Origin: Streptomyces rishiriensis
GTDB lineage: Bacteria > Actinomycetota > Actinomycetes > Streptomycetales > Streptomycetaceae
NCBI RefSeq assembly: GCF_030815485.1
Contig: NZ_JAUSWV010000001.1
Coordinates: forward strand, 1-64,000
DNA length: 64,000 bases
Direction: 5' to 3'
This document shows, piece after piece, positions 25,715 through 32,959 of this stretch (positions are counted from its first letter, which is position 1; every line of letters starts with the position of its first letter). The translations under genes and the position numbers were made by a program. Under the pieces are notes generated by a model. The model saw only the letters and a list, made by a program, of their open reading frames with translations, did no database searches and was not told the origin of the DNA.

Positions 25715-26335
25715 CTACTCCTGTCGTGGGCCGATGACGCACTGGCCGATCTGCGCTGCCAACCAGGAGGCATGTCGTTCCTCAGCCTCCTGGTCACTGC
25801 TCCTGCGGAGCACGTGGATGAGCACATTGTGGTCACCGGAGCGTTCGTCGAGGTCGGTGGTGCGGCAGTTGAACAGCAAGGAAACGCGGGCGTTGTTGGC
25901 TTCGCCGTGGATGCCGCTCCCTGGTACGTCAGGCCAGACCAGGCCGGACCACCAGATCTCACCGATGTTCGATCCCACCACAGCTGCAAACTCCTCCTCG
26001 ATGCTGTCCACAGGCCGGTATTGCATCGATGCCCAGAGCGGCAGGTGCGCAGCAAGAAAGTCCGGATCACCGGAGAGCTCGGGTGTGTGGACACCGACGT
26101 GGAGACCCGTCGGGTCAGAAGGATCCCGCACCCAGTCCTCGGCATCCTCTTTCCGAAACCACGCGTCCGACAGCGCCTCGCGCAACCGCAACACCTCCGC
26201 GACGGTGCGCAACTCGACGTCCACGGAAACCTCCGCACACTGCCGGTCGCCCACTCCCACCAGCTGCCGCGCCACGCGCAGCGCCAGGACCGGATCACTG
26301 GTCCGGAAGACCGGGTAGGCGACGGGATTGGACAT
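25715..26335 (-). CDS. Hypothetical protein
   Basis: A 206-residue protein from ATG 26335. The sequence begins MSNPVAYPVFRTSDPVLALR and contains AEVSVDVELRTVAEVLRLRE, DPSDPTGLHVGVHTPELSGD, a Trp-rich segment GEIWWSGLVWPDVPGSG and a C-terminal helix EAEERHASWLAAQIGQCV. It looks like a soluble alpha/beta protein with good codon bias. I do not recognise the family. It lies between repeat copies B and C, so it may have been captured between recombining repeats. Confidence 0.65.
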   Translation of the reverse strand: MSNPVAYPVFRTSDPVLALRVARQLVGVGDRQCAEVSVDVELRTVAEVLRLREALSDAWFRKEDAEDWVRDPSDPTGLHVGVHTPELSGDPDFLAAHLPLWASMQYRPVDSIEEEFAAVVGSNIGEIWWSGLVWPDVPGSGIHGEANNARVSLLFNCRTTDLDERSGDHNVLIHVLRRSSDQEAEERHASWLAAQIGQCVIGPRQE

Positions 26336-26361
26336 GCGGGCACCTTGCCACAGCCGACGTG

Positions 26362-26497
26362 CGGGTGCGCATCGGTTTCGTGCTCTGCACAGTGCCCCCC
26401 GACCACAGGCCCGACCACGGTGGGCCGGGACCCCGACCACAAGCCCGGCCACCACAGGTCACAGCGTTGCGCAGACCATTGCGCAGAGCCAGGACAC
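26362..26497. repeat. Iteron-like dispersed repeat, copy C
   Basis: A more diverged copy: GTGCGCATCGGTTTCG, CTCTGCACAGTGCCCCCC, then GACCACAGG, CCCGACCACGG, CCCCGACCACAAG, CCCGGCCACC, ACAGGTCACAGCG, TTGCGCAGACCATTGCGCA. Unlike A, B and D, it is not preceded by a replication-relaxation gene tail. Confidence 0.65.
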
Positions 26498-26771
26498 CCC
26501 GAAACAGACCGCGACCGGCACCGTCCCGGCCGGCGGGGGCAAGGTCACCTTCGAGATCGACAAGACCGATCCCCAGAACCCCACCGGCAACCGGTTCACC
26601 GGCGAACGCTTCGAGAAAGCCCTCAACGTCACCCTCAACTCGGTGGTGTTCCGCTCCTCCGGCCAGGACCTGACCACCACCGGCACCTACATCGAGATGA
26701 CATCCCGCCTCACCGAACCCGTCCTGCTGGGCCTGGCCGTCCTCGCGATCCGCAACCGCGTCAAACGCTGA
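26498..26771 (+). pseudogene. 3-prime fragment of an unidentified gene
   Basis: About 90 codons with good coding character but no start of their own. They read TATGTVPAGGGKVTFEIDKT, GERFEKALNVTLNSVVFRSS, QDLTTTGTYIEMTSRLTEPV, then a hydrophobic helix LLGLAVLAI and basic NRVKR at the C-terminus, as in a tail-anchored or last-helix membrane protein. The frame enters from repeat copy C, so the gene was truncated at the repeat. Confidence 0.45.
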
Positions 26772-26783
26772 CTACCCGTCCGC

Positions 26784-26980
26784 GATCCCGAGCACCGGGT
26801 CGGCCGGCTGGACCCGCAGACACCGTAAACGGGTCCAGCGGGCGATTGCGCACCCGTTCGCGGTCTGCGCAATACCCACGACCACAGGGCCGGAACCCCG
26901 ACCACAGGCCCGACCACCGCAGGTCACAGCGTTACGCAGACCATTGCGCACAGCCAGGACACCAGTACGCCGCCACCGCC
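26784..26980 (+). repeat. Replication-relaxation gene tail plus iteron-like repeat, copy D
   Basis: Bases 26784-26828 translate to DPEHRVGRLDPQTP-stop, the C-terminus of the replication-relaxation family. Bases 26835-26980 are repeat copy D with TTGCGCACCCGTTCG, TCTGCGCAATACCC, three CGACCACA units, CGCAGGTCACAGCG, TTACGCAG and CCATTGCGCACAGCCAGG. Similarity to copy A extends further right (CACCAGTACGCCGCCACCGC) than in B. Confidence 0.7.
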
Positions 26981-27323
26981 GGCCCGACTGCACAGGAGGA
27001 CCGACTGCGCATGCCCCCGCCGCCCGCCGCCCCGTCCTGCGCAGTCGGCGCGGGGCCGGCTGCGCAGTCATCGGTCCGGGGCCTCTCGCCGCGAGGCGGC
27101 TGCCCGTCACAAGCGGGCAGCGCTCCCCGATCAACGCTGGGCCGCGCACTGTCCTTGGCCCACCGGCCCCCGCTGCGCAGCACACCGCTCACACCAGCAG
27201 CAGGCGCGGGCATCGACCGGGCCCACCGATCAACTCTGGAAGCGCCTTGGGGAGTTGGCAGGCATATGCGTAGCCTTGCGGTTGCACACGTGCACCACAC
27301 CCGTGTCATGACGGAGAGGGAAC
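26981..27323. other. Intergenic stretch after repeat copy D
   Basis: Pro/Ala-rich short frames only. It presumably carries the promoter of the truncated lipoprotein gene. A bracketed inverted motif CTGCGCA...TGCGCAG recurs several times between 27005 and 27180, echoing the TGCGCA ends of the dispersed repeat. Confidence 0.4.
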
Positions 27324-27560
27324 GTGACCAGACAATCCACCACCGGACCGTTAGCCATCGGAGCACTTCGCACCCGCACCCGCCTCACCGCCCTGACGGC
27401 CGTACTCTGCGCGAGCGCGGCCCTGGCCGGGTGCAGCAGCGGGAACGACACCACCACGGCAGAGTCCACCGCCCCCACCCTCACTGCGTCAGCCGCGCCC
27501 CTGTCGACGGCGCCGGCGGACCCAGAAGCCGCGGCGAAGAAGACCGCGCTCGAGGTCTAC
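27324..27560 (+). pseudogene. Truncated lipoprotein gene
   Basis: It starts TRQSTTGPLAIGALRTRTRL, then a signal peptide with lipobox LAGC (ALAGCSSGNDTTTAES). A Thr/Ser/Ala linker leads into DPEAAAKKTALEVY, the beginning of the conserved helix found in many Streptomyces lipoproteins. After ALEVY the frame enters reverse-strand sequence of a recombinase zinc-ribbon gene and ends 30 codons later. The gene therefore lost its 3-prime part in a rearrangement; the leader itself is intact. Confidence 0.65.
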
Positions 27561-27765
27561 TGTCTGCGGCACAGTCGGCAGATCCCGTCCCCGTCCAGGA
27601 CCGCCGTGTGGGCGCACACCGTGCAGGCACCGCGCGTGGTGTGCCGGTAGCAGGCGGCGCAGCCCTGGCACAACCGGCGCCGGGGCGCGGCCCCCAGGCC
27701 AGGCAGTTGCGGCACGCATCCGGCGGCGGAACAGCCCAGTGGTGACAGCGCCGGCACATTACGGG
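27545..27765 (-). pseudogene. N-terminal zinc-ribbon fragment of a recombinase gene
   Basis: On the - strand one frame gives MCRRCHHWAVPPPDACRNCL and a neighbouring frame continues RLCQGCAACYRHTTRGACTV, CAHTAVLDGDGICRLCRRQ. This is a Cys-rich multi-ribbon region like those at the N-terminus of large Streptomyces tyrosine recombinases. A frameshift near 27690 and loss of everything after the ribbons mark it as a remnant. Its 3-prime edge is the junction with the lipoprotein fragment. A short segment resembling the C-terminal part of such a protein lies at 2955-3104. Confidence 0.5.
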
Positions 27766-27893
27766 TTGCTCCGAGGTCCGCAGAAACGGACAGCCGACAT
27801 CCCGCGAAGCCCAGCGGGACTGATCGTTCTCAAGGTCAGGGCCATCACCTTGGCCTTGCCCGGGCGGTACCGCGGCCCTGAACACGGGCCAAC

Positions 27894-28310
27894 TTACCCG
27901 GCAGCGATCCGCGCTAGGCCGTCCTGGATTCGGCGGACGGCCTCCTCCGCCTCCGTGTATTCCTCAGGACGCGCAAGGACAGTGCCGAAGGTGCCACCAC
28001 GATCAGCAGGCAGGGCACGCCAGCGCAGAACCGGTTCGAGCGCGTTGATGGCACCGGAGAGGAACCAGGCCAGGCGGCCGTGAGTGCGAGCGAGGGAAAT
28101 CGCCAGAACGGCGAGCGTTTCCCGCAGGTGTTCGAGCCGGTCGATCTGCGGCATTGCCTCCTGGACATCCGGCGGCCCGACAACTTTGCGCAGGCCAGCC
28201 TCAGTCTCATGAGCGAGAGCACGATCGCTCGGAGCCAGCTCCCAGACCTGGTCATGGATCTGTTGCTCGGCTTCTTCGGCCAGCACCGCGACGATCCTCC
28301 GCATGTCCAT
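27894..28310 (-). CDS. Hypothetical helical protein
   Basis: A 138-residue protein from ATG 28310 (MDMRRIVAVLAEEAEQQIHD). It is all-helical, with LEHLRETLAVLAISLARTHG, AWFLSGAINALEPVLRW and EEAVRRIQDGLARIAAG. There are no cysteines, no membrane helix and no known motif. It is followed by the LexA-type gene upstream on the same strand with a gap of about 100 bp, so co-transcription is possible. Confidence 0.6.
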   Translation of the reverse strand: MDMRRIVAVLAEEAEQQIHDQVWELAPSDRALAHETEAGLRKVVGPPDVQEAMPQIDRLEHLRETLAVLAISLARTHGRLAWFLSGAINALEPVLRWRALPADRGGTFGTVLARPEEYTEAEEAVRRIQDGLARIAAG

Positions 28311-28415
28311 GCGGCTAACTCTAATGAACGAGTCAACGCCGTTCGACACGGCTTCGTTCGATTCCTGACCTGGCTCAATGACACACCTGGGATCAGAAAC
28401 TTCCCAATGTCGTTG

Positions 28416-28649
28416 TCAAGCCGAGGCCATGACTGGTTGTGACGGCTGGTAAAGCGATCCGTCGCGGGTCAGCGCCCCGCGCTTTTCCAGGTTCGCCAGG
28501 TGATAGGCCACCGACGCAGGGCTGCGCAGCCCGAGCTCCCGCGCCAGCTCGCGTACCGACAGCGCCTCACCCCGGTCCCGGATGGAGTGGCGGATCGCAC
28601 GGAGGATCTCCTCCTCCCGCACCGTCAGATGCTGTGGCCGCCGGTTCAC
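28416..28649 (-). CDS. Stand-alone LexA-type winged-helix DNA-binding protein
   Basis: A 77-residue protein from GTG 28649, overlapping the upstream stop as GTGA. It matches the LexA N-terminal domain: LTVREEEILRAIRHSIRDRG, LSVRELARELGLRSPASVAY, HLANLEKRGALTRDGS. The S24 autoprotease domain (Ala-Gly cleavage site, Ser/Lys dyad) is absent, so RecA-stimulated self-cleavage is not expected. Regulation would come from its partner or competition with chromosomal LexA. The promoter in front of the pair contains GTTCGA, half of an actinobacterial SOS box, which suggests binding to its own or LexA sites. Confidence 0.8.
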   Translation of the reverse strand: MNRRPQHLTVREEEILRAIRHSIRDRGEALSVRELARELGLRSPASVAYHLANLEKRGALTRDGSLYQPSQPVMASA

Positions 28650-28867
28650 CGCTGCCGCTCCAGCGCACGGCCCTGGCGTCGCAGCTCTTCCCTGCCGGCC
28701 GGTCCCTGCGTCCAGTACGGGTGCCACCACAGGCGTACCGACAGCCGGAGCAGGCGGCGGCGCAGCGCCGTGACATTGCGGGGCCGGGGCGCGGCCAGCG
28801 CGCGGTAGGTGGCGTTCCAGGCGTGCTGTGTCTGCAGCAGGTCGTGGGGGAAGTCGGTGCCGTCCAT
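28646..28867 (-). CDS. Small basic protein coupled to the LexA-type gene
   Basis: A 73-residue protein from ATG 28867 (MDGTDFPHDLLQTQHAWNAT). The C-terminal half is strongly basic (RALAAPRPRNVTALRRRLLR, LSVRLWWHPYW). The stop overlaps the start of the LexA-type gene (GTGA), so the two are co-translated. It may modulate DNA binding by the partner. I do not know a function for the family. Confidence 0.7.
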   Translation of the reverse strand: MDGTDFPHDLLQTQHAWNATYRALAAPRPRNVTALRRRLLRLSVRLWWHPYWTQGPAGREELRRQGRALERQR

Positions 28868-28873
28868 ACCGGT

Positions 28874-28903
28874 ATTAGATCGCTTGTTCGATTTACTTGC
28901 CAA
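28874..28903 (-). promoter_or_regulatory. Promoter with SOS-box-like half site
   Basis: On the - strand TTGGCA (28903-28898) and TCTAAT (28879-28874) are separated by 18 bases, close to sigma-70 consensus, ending just before the ATG at 28867. The spacer contains TCGAAC, one complete half of the actinobacterial SOS box TCGAAC-N4-GTTCGA; the second half is degenerate (GATCTA). Confidence 0.55.
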
Positions 28904-28909
28904 GCGACA

Positions 28910-29339
28910 CACTCGGCACCGCCAGGCACGGCTGGACAGGCGAGGTTGCGCAGCTAAGTCGGCCCCGGCGCAGGATGCACACCCCGCCTCCAGGAACCGG
29001 CGGGCAATCGACTCACTAGACCCACCGCGAGGGCCTAACGCGCCGCCGTCGCCGCGCCAGCTTTCGACGCCGGCCCCGCCGACAGGTCACCGACTCCCTT
29101 ATCCGTCGCAGAACACGGATTCAAGGTCTCGCGCGGCCAGGAAGCTGCAGCTCGCAGCTATCGAATGCGCCCGCACAGCAGGCGAAAGTGCTGCCCACCG
29201 AGCGGGGTTGCGCGGCTAACCGCCGCCCCCGCCACCATGCCTGCCACCTGCTGCCGCATCCGGTGCTGTCCCCCGCCCCCGCCACCACCAGCGGTGACAC
29301 ACCCACGCCCTGCTCACCGCACCCCGCCAGGAGCCGACC
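28910..29339. other. Non-coding stretch
   Basis: No frame shows convincing coding character. Two short similar motifs (GGTTGCGCAGCTAA at about 28945 and GGTTGCGCGGCTAA at about 29207) sit about 260 bp apart and may be remnants of the TGCGCA-type repeat. Confidence 0.4.
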
Positions 29340-29615
29340 ATGAACGCCCCGACCCTGCCCAGCCTTCTCTCCGGCCTCGCCGCCGGAAGCTCGGCCCTCG
29401 CGGACACCCCGTGGTGGATCATGATCCCGCTCCTGCTCCCACCGTCGGCGTTGGGCACGACGACGCGTACAGGACGCCCTCCCCCTCCGGACGCGTACGC
29501 AGACGAGGGGCCCCGAACGGTCTGCCCGGCCCCGGGGCCTCTCCCGCCACCCGGGAAGCTGCGCTCCAGTCGCCGGGCCCCCGCCCGCGCCGTACACAGG
29601 TCGTATGAGCGATGA
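29340..29615 (+). CDS. Possible small membrane protein
   Basis: A 91-residue frame from ATG 29340 with a good ribosome site (AGGAGCCGACC). The first half (MNAPTLPSLLSGLAAGSSAL, ADTPWWIMIPLLLPPSALG) looks like the start of a small hydrophobic protein. The second half is Pro/Arg rich and may be out-of-frame sequence. A truncated or frameshifted gene is as likely as an intact one. Its end overlaps the start of the next gene. Confidence 0.35.
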   Translation: MNAPTLPSLLSGLAAGSSALADTPWWIMIPLLLPPSALGTTTRTGRPPPPDAYADEGPRTVCPAPGPLPPPGKLRSSRRAPARAVHRSYER

Positions 29616-29793
29616 CAGTGACAAGGTCTTCCATCCGGGCGAGATCGTGCCGACCTCCGGGATCTACGAGTGCGACTGCGGGCAGAGCCACCGCTACAGC
29701 ACCGACGTGAAGGGGCACCGGTTCCCGCCCGTGCAGGACGGCTGCACCGGCAGCGGCTGGACACTGAAGGCCGCCTCACACCCCAACCCCTGA
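29605..29793 (+). CDS. Small YjzC-like protein
   Basis: A 62-residue protein starting MSDDSDKVFHPGEIVPTSGI, then YECDCGQSHRYSTDVKGHRF, PPVQDGCTGSGWTLKAA. The pattern P-G-E-x-x-P-x-S-G-x-Y-x-C, then a G-H-x-F-P-P core, resembles small YjzC-type proteins. Three cysteines and two histidines could hold a metal. No operon partner; the family has no assigned function. Confidence 0.65.
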   Translation: MSDDSDKVFHPGEIVPTSGIYECDCGQSHRYSTDVKGHRFPPVQDGCTGSGWTLKAASHPNP

Positions 29794-30030
29794 CCCCTCC
29801 CGCCGCCCCGGCCGGTGTTCGAAGAGCACCTAGCGTTGACCGATTGATCTCGCGGCGGGCGCCAGAACGAGGATGCCGTCGTGCTCCGCCGCTGTGACGA
29901 TGTGTCCTTGCTGCATGAGAAGGCCGGACACCGCGGCCTACACCACCGCCCGCATGCCGTCGTTCGATGCGCGGCCCGACTGACTGGCGGCCAGCGCCGT
30001 GGACGCGCAAATAGCGCCAGTCCAAGCCTG

Positions 30031-30396
30031 TCAGCCAGCATCCACAAACGCGCGTGCCGCCGCTGACACCTGCTTGAACCGATCTTTACTCAGTGCCACA
30101 GCGGGCGACTCGTCGTCGAGATGAGGGTTGGAGCCGACGAACCAGGCCCGCACAACATCGGCGCTGTCATGCGCCTGAAGCTGATGGAAGATGCGGTAAG
30201 CCTCGCGAAGCCTCGCATCCGAATCCGGTCGGGGCTCGCTCACACGGTTAGCCCAACGGCCGACGGTCCCACGGTCAGTCACCCCGGCGACGATCGCCGT
30301 GAGCTTCTGGCCCAGCACCTCTTGTAGGAACTGGGCTATATCGTCGATCGCTGTCTTCATGGCCTGCTCATGGGCTTTCTTGTCCTCAAGCTTCAT
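30031..30396 (-). CDS. Xre-like antitoxin-type protein
   Basis: A 121-residue protein. The N-terminal half has an HTH-like segment (LTAIVAGVTDRGTVGRWANR). The C-terminal half has ARLREAYRIFHQLQAHDSAD, VVRAWFVGSNPHLDDESPAV, ALSKDRFKQVSAAARAFVDA. This matches the layout of Xre/MbcA/ParS-type antitoxins, whose C-terminal domain binds a RES-type toxin; the sequence W-F-x-G-x-N-P-x-L is characteristic. No RES-domain toxin is adjacent, so it may be an orphan or a regulator. The intact reading frame and good start argue it is functional. Confidence 0.7.
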   Translation of the reverse strand: MKLEDKKAHEQAMKTAIDDIAQFLQEVLGQKLTAIVAGVTDRGTVGRWANRVSEPRPDSDARLREAYRIFHQLQAHDSADVVRAWFVGSNPHLDDESPAVALSKDRFKQVSAAARAFVDAG

Positions 30397-30463
30397 AGCG
30401 AGCTTCTTCCGTTCGACGCGCTACAAACAGCCTGGTGGCGCCTCTCAAGGGGTTCTCGCCGCC

Positions 30464-31153
30464 TCATTGGCCGCCCAGTATGCCCACACCTTTGCCTCTA
30501 TTCTCGCCGCGTTGTTCGATCGTGACAAATCGCACGTCTACGCTCATGCCGTTAGGCTGATCATGAAGCGCCCACCTCAAGGGGGTGGAACATGGCCCAA
30601 CCGCACTTGCATGAGGTGTGGCCTCAAGCACCCAGCTGGGCAGCGGAACCGCCGGAGACCGATCCGAGTTGGCGTAGACGAAGATGTGGTCCCCGTGCCA
30701 CTCAGCGTTTGGGCCTTCACGGTGGGCGTTGGCGCCCGACAGGGCGGTCGTAGCGTTGGTGAGCTTGGCAAGCAGGTCCTGGGCCGCAACGATCTCCCCG
30801 GCAGCCTTCCACTCGTCCTCCAACTGCGCGTAAGCCACGCCGAAGTCGAGTTCACGCTTTGGCAAGCCGATATTGCCGAGGGCCGCAAGCCTTCTGGGGT
30901 TGTCTCCCCAATCGTTGACTCGTGGGCCGAAGCGCTTTTGGGCAGCGGACTTGGTCACTCCGCCAAGCACCTCACCGATGGTCTCCCATGAGGTGTCTTT
31001 CATCCTCTCGGCGATGACTGCCTGGTCCACGAGCTTCTGTGCTTGGTCCAGCAGCCGCTTGGCCTGGCGCAGAAGCTGACCCGGTGCCGCCTCTGCCGCC
31101 GCCCGGGCGTGCGAGTTGGCCAAGGTCTCAGCTGTGTCCGCCGAACTACTCAT
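30464..31153 (-). CDS. Hypothetical protein with an HTH-like segment
   Basis: A 229-residue protein from ATG 31153. The N-terminal half is helical (GQLLRQAKRLLDQAQKLVDQ). AERMKDTSWETIGEVLGGVT, KSAAQKRFGPRVNDW is a helix-turn-helix-like segment of a type seen in many Streptomyces hypothetical proteins. The middle (ELDFGVAYAQLEDEWKAAGE) is helical; the last about 60 residues are less regular and could be altered. The CATG at 31151-31154 serves as ATG on both strands. The helicase fragment begins there in the other direction, so the promoter of this gene may be disturbed. Confidence 0.6.
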   Translation of the reverse strand: MSSSADTAETLANSHARAAAEAAPGQLLRQAKRLLDQAQKLVDQAVIAERMKDTSWETIGEVLGGVTKSAAQKRFGPRVNDWGDNPRRLAALGNIGLPKRELDFGVAYAQLEDEWKAAGEIVAAQDLLAKLTNATTALSGANAHREGPNAEWHGDHIFVYANSDRSPAVPLPSWVLEATPHASAVGPCSTPLRWALHDQPNGMSVDVRFVTIEQRGENRGKGVGILGGQ

Positions 31154-31997
31154 GGAAGCGCTCACCGGGTTCCCACTGGGGCAATGGATCGCCGACGCCA
31201 GAAGGTTCTACGCCCGCGGCGACATGGACCATGACCGCATCGCGCAGCTGGAGAAGCTGGGCATGGTCTGGTCGCACTTTGACGTCGCGTGGGAGGAGGG
31301 CCTGTCTGCCGCGCGCGGGTGGGCGGCGGAACACGGCCACCTCCTGGCCCCGTTGGACGCCACCTACCAGGGCGCGAAGGTGGGCATCTTTCTGAAGAAC
31401 GCGCGGGCCGCCGCCCGGAAGGCTGCCGAGATCGAGCAGCGGCGTGCGGAGGGGCTGCCCGTGGAGTCGGCGGCCGGGGCGCTGTCGGACGAGCGGCGCG
31501 AGCAGCTGGAGGAGATCGACGCGTCCTGGTGCCCGTCGTGGCCGGTGACGTGGCAGCGGTGCTTGCACCTGGTGCGGATGCACCTGGACGCGGGCGAGGC
31601 GCTGCCCACCGAGGCGGGCGAAGTCCTGCGCCAGGGCGAGGACCTCGGGCGGTGGGTGCAGTCGGTGCGGCTTGCGTGGGACCAGCTCACGACCGTGCAG
31701 CAGTGGATGTGCGAACAGGTCCTCGGAATCGAGCCCGCAACCGAAGACGAGAAGCCGCCGCCGCGCCGTACGCAGGCCGACAAATGGGCCATGAACTACC
31801 AGGCCGCCAAACAGTTCTACGAGCGCGAGGGACACCTTCAGGTCCCGAGGAAGCACGTCGAGCGGATCGTCGGCGAGGACCAGGAGCAGCGAGAGCACAA
31901 GCTGCGGGCCTGGATCGGCAATCAGCGCAGCAGGGCCGCGACGCTCACGCCAGAGCGGATCGAGCAGCTGTCCGCGATCGGGATGCGCTGGGCGTAG
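31152..31997 (+). pseudogene. Helicase-associated repeats, C-terminal fragment of a telomere-type helicase
   Basis: About 280 codons made of helicase-associated (HA) repeats: QWIADARRFYARGDMDHDRI, AQLEKLGMVWSHFDVAWEEG, LAPLDATYQGAKVGIFL, then NYQAAKQFYEREGHLQVPRK and LTPERIEQLSAIGMRWA at the end. In Streptomyces chromosome arms such repeats form the C-terminus of large DEAD/DEAH-box proteins of 800 or more residues. Here the whole helicase core (Walker A, DEAH) is missing, and the fragment begins in the first codons of the divergent gene. This is recognisable subtelomeric debris rather than an intact gene. Confidence 0.75.
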
Positions 31998-32063
31998 CTG
32001 CGTACGGGTGAGCCGCGCCTGGTTGAGCCGGTGGGGTGCCGGACGCGCTGCGCAGGGGACATT

Positions 32064-32098
32064 GAAGTGCCCTCCCGCTTCAGCCGGGAGAGCACTTC
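32064..32098. terminator. Interrupted hairpin terminator
   Basis: Seven base pairs (GAAGTGC with GCACTTC), one mismatch, six base pairs (CTCCCG with CGGGAG) and a seven-base loop. It lies between the end of the helicase fragment and the 3-prime end of the short-chain dehydrogenase gene. Confidence 0.7.
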
Positions 32099-32195
32099 AA
32101 GAACCCCGAACACCTTGCTTCGCTCGACTGGTGACCTAGACAGGCATCTCCTGTCCTCGGTGAGACAGGGGCAGGCCGTACGTCGCGCTGGGGAG

Positions 32196-32933
32196 TTACT
32201 TGATGGGGCCAAGGGTGAAGCCGCCGTCGACAACGAGCTCTGCGCCAGTGGCGAAGCTCGCCCTGTCCGAGGCTACGAAAGTGACAAATTCGGTGATCTC
32301 GTCGGGGCTGGCCTGTCGGGGGATGGCGAAGCTCGAGGTGGGAACGAGTTCGCTGCCGTCGGGACCGTAGGCGAGCGGCGTGTCGATGATGCCGGGGTGG
32401 ACCGCGTTGACACGGATGTTGTCGGGTGCGAGTTCCGCCGCGGCTGCGCGCATCAGACCGCGCAGGGCCCACTTGCTGCTGCTGTAGGCGATCAAGCCGG
32501 GGGCTGCGGCGAGGCCGGCGATGGAGTTGATGTTGACGATGGAGCCGCCGCCGCGGCTGCGCATCGAGGGGACAACGGCCCGGATGCCGAGGAGGGCACC
32601 GGTGAGATTGGTGTCGATGACCTTTCGCCATTCGTCGATGGCGATGGATTCGGCGGTGCCCACCTGGAGGTAAGCGGCGTTGTTGATCAGTACATCGACG
32701 CCGCCGAAGCGGGCCTCGGTAGCGCTGACGGCGTCCGCCCACGCGTTCTCGCTGGTGACGTCGAGAGCGACGCCGAGCGCTTCGCCGGCGGTTTCAGCGG
32801 CGATCTGCTCGCTGTTGCGGCGCGCGGCAACCACGGTGTTGGCCCCGGCCTTCGCGAACGCGTCGACCAAGGCCCGGCCGAGCGCGCCTGCGGCGCCCGT
32901 GATCAGGACTGTCTTTCCGGTGAATTCGGTCAT
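32196..32933 (-). CDS. Short-chain dehydrogenase/reductase
   Basis: A 245-residue NAD(P)-dependent oxidoreductase of the classical SDR type. The cofactor loop is TGAAGALG near residues 11-18 (variant of TGxxxGxG), then NNAAYLQVG, the catalytic Ser in VNINSIAGLAA, and YSSSK with the catalytic Tyr and Lys. The end has PGIIDTPLA and a C-terminal GAELVVDGGFTLG, the usual dimer edge of 3-alpha/20-beta-hydroxysteroid dehydrogenase-like members. It follows a second SDR gene by 26 bp on the same strand, implying one operon. The substrate is not predictable from sequence. Confidence 0.9.
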   Translation of the reverse strand: MTEFTGKTVLITGAAGALGRALVDAFAKAGANTVVAARRNSEQIAAETAGEALGVALDVTSENAWADAVSATEARFGGVDVLINNAAYLQVGTAESIAIDEWRKVIDTNLTGALLGIRAVVPSMRSRGGGSIVNINSIAGLAAAPGLIAYSSSKWALRGLMRAAAAELAPDNIRVNAVHPGIIDTPLAYGPDGSELVPTSSFAIPRQASPDEITEFVTFVASDRASFATGAELVVDGGFTLGPIK

Positions 32934-32959
32934 GGTCGTTCCTTAGCTTGTCTTGACCG

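Noticed and set aside
18888..26980. CRISPR array interpretation of the CCGACCACA repeats
   Set aside because: Units are short (9-12 bases), irregularly spaced and lack unique spacers of constant length; no cas gene is present.
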